Source: Planctomycetota bacterium
GTDB taxonomy: Bacteria > Planctomycetota > Planctomycetia > Planctomycetales > Planctomycetaceae
NCBI GenBank assembly: GCA_027622115.1
Contig: JAQBZS010000505.1
Coordinates: 1-5,891, forward strand
Reading direction: 5' to 3'
Length of the DNA stretch: 5,891 nt
The notes under the pieces are model-generated. The model worked only from the letters and a program-made list of their open reading frames with translations. It was not told where the DNA came from and did no database searches. Each line of letters opens with the position of its first letter. Position 1 is the stretch's first letter. Shown here piece by piece: positions 5,216-5,891 of the stretch. A program made the translations under genes and the position numbers.

Positions 5216-5891
5216 CTACGCGGAACTGCGACTACGACGGCGTCCCAATTCCGTGAGATGAATCTTTCGCAGGCGAATCGTGGCGGGCGTAACCTCTACG
5301 TATTCGTCGCTCTCGATGTATTCCAGCGCGGCTTCCAGCGGCAATTCTCGCGGCGGCTTGAGCAAGATCGCGTCGTCGGCTCCGGACGATCGGATATTGG
5401 TCAATTTCTTTTCCCGAATCGCGTTGACCACCATGTCGTGCTCGCGTGAGTTCTCGCCAATCACCATGCCTTCATAGACGTCCTGACCGGGTGCGATGAA
5501 CAGTTCGGAACGCTCTTGCAGTTTCCACAACGCATAGGCCACGGACTTGCCTTTGACTTGCGAGATCAGCACTCCATTCGAGCGCTTCGGGACTTCGCCT
5601 TCCACGGGCCGATAACAATCGAAGCGGTGATTGATGATGGCTTCGCCGCGAGTGGCGTTGAGCATCCGCGTTCGGATGCCGATCAGACCGCGGGCGGGGA
5701 TCGAGAACTCCAAATGCGTGATCGCGGTATCGCCGACTTTCATTTGCAGAATCTGCCCGCGACGCGCTCCGACAAGTTCCATGACCGGTCCGACATCCGC
5801 CGACGGTACGTCCACTTCCAAGAGTTCGAACGGTTCGTGCCACTTGTTGTCGATCCGCTTGCGGATGACCTCGGGTTTGCCGATCGACAAC
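5216..5891 (-). CDS. typA: TypA/BipA ribosome-associated translational GTPase, C-terminal part (cut by window edge)
   Basis: This is the last 225 or so codons of a TypA/BipA GTPase, an EF-G-like factor that binds ribosomes and aids 50S assembly and stress or cold adaptation. The visible part holds the EF-G-type domain V, from GKPEVI at the window edge through EPFELLEVDVP, MELVGARRG and the near-invariant IPARGLIG. It then holds the TypA-specific C-terminal domain with NGVLIS, YALWKLQERSELF, GQDVYEGMVIG, LTNIRSSGADDA and EYIESDEYVEVTPATIRLRK. It lines up closely with the E. coli BipA C-terminus and ends normally in TAG at 5218-5216 after an Arg/Ser-rich tail. The start lies beyond 5891: the Leu codon near the edge is internal, since it falls within the conserved domain. 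Roughly 380 N-terminal residues, including the G domain, are outside. It converges on the kinase gene, and no functional link is evident. Confidence 0.96.
   Translation of the reverse strand, partial: LSIGKPEVIRKRIDNKWHEPFELLEVDVPSADVGPVMELVGARRGQILQMKVGDTAITHLEFSIPARGLIGIRTRMLNATRGEAIINHRFDCYRPVEGEVPKRSNGVLISQVKGKSVAYALWKLQERSELFIAPGQDVYEGMVIGENSREHDMVVNAIREKKLTNIRSSGADDAILLKPPRELPLEAALEYIESDEYVEVTPATIRLRKIHLTELGRRRSRSSA

Overview
The window looks like chromosomal DNA from a member of the Planctomycetota. I infer this from four things: a moderately GC-rich composition, a large membrane-bound Ser/Thr kinase carrying its own Cache-type sensor, a heparan-alpha-glucosaminide N-acetyltransferase (HGSNAT)-like membrane protein next to a Gfo/Idh/MocA oxidoreductase, and short hairpin repeats in almost every intergenic gap. 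The species cannot be named from this stretch.

Layout. Positions 1-136 hold no gene but contain a long stem-loop (14-65). Three minus-strand genes follow, transcribed right to left: an HGSNAT/NagX-like multipass membrane protein (2878 to 1619), a Gfo/Idh/MocA-family oxidoreductase (1429 to 392) and a 77-residue protein resembling DUF5678 (370 to 137). The last two lie 21 bp apart with an 18-bp perfect palindrome at the junction, so they are probably co-transcribed. The 189-bp gap between the first two is almost filled by two facing copies of a hairpin repeat (1454-1608). A 180-204 bp divergent intergenic region with another hairpin repeat (2954-2979) separates this group from a plus-strand gene for a transmembrane Ser/Thr kinase with a C-terminal extracytoplasmic double-Cache-like sensor (about 3083-5164). 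That gene converges, over a 51-bp gap with a small hairpin, on the 3' part of typA/bipA (5891 to 5216), whose GTPase domains lie outside the window.

Function. The membrane acyltransferase and the oxidoreductase fit carbohydrate or glycan metabolism, but no substrate can be read from the sequence. The kinase probably senses an external small ligand and signals to cytoplasmic targets. Its output domain precedes the sensor, the reverse of a typical Cache receptor. TypA/BipA is a conserved ribosome-associated GTPase and is probably an unrelated neighbour.

Most notable points: the reversed kinase-sensor topology with a non-RD catalytic loop; an oxidoreductase in which Trp replaces the usual catalytic Asp; the covarying facing repeats at 1454-1608; and the palindrome plus direct repeat at 353-399. 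I see no CRISPR array, phage, transposase, tRNA, rRNA or defence gene.
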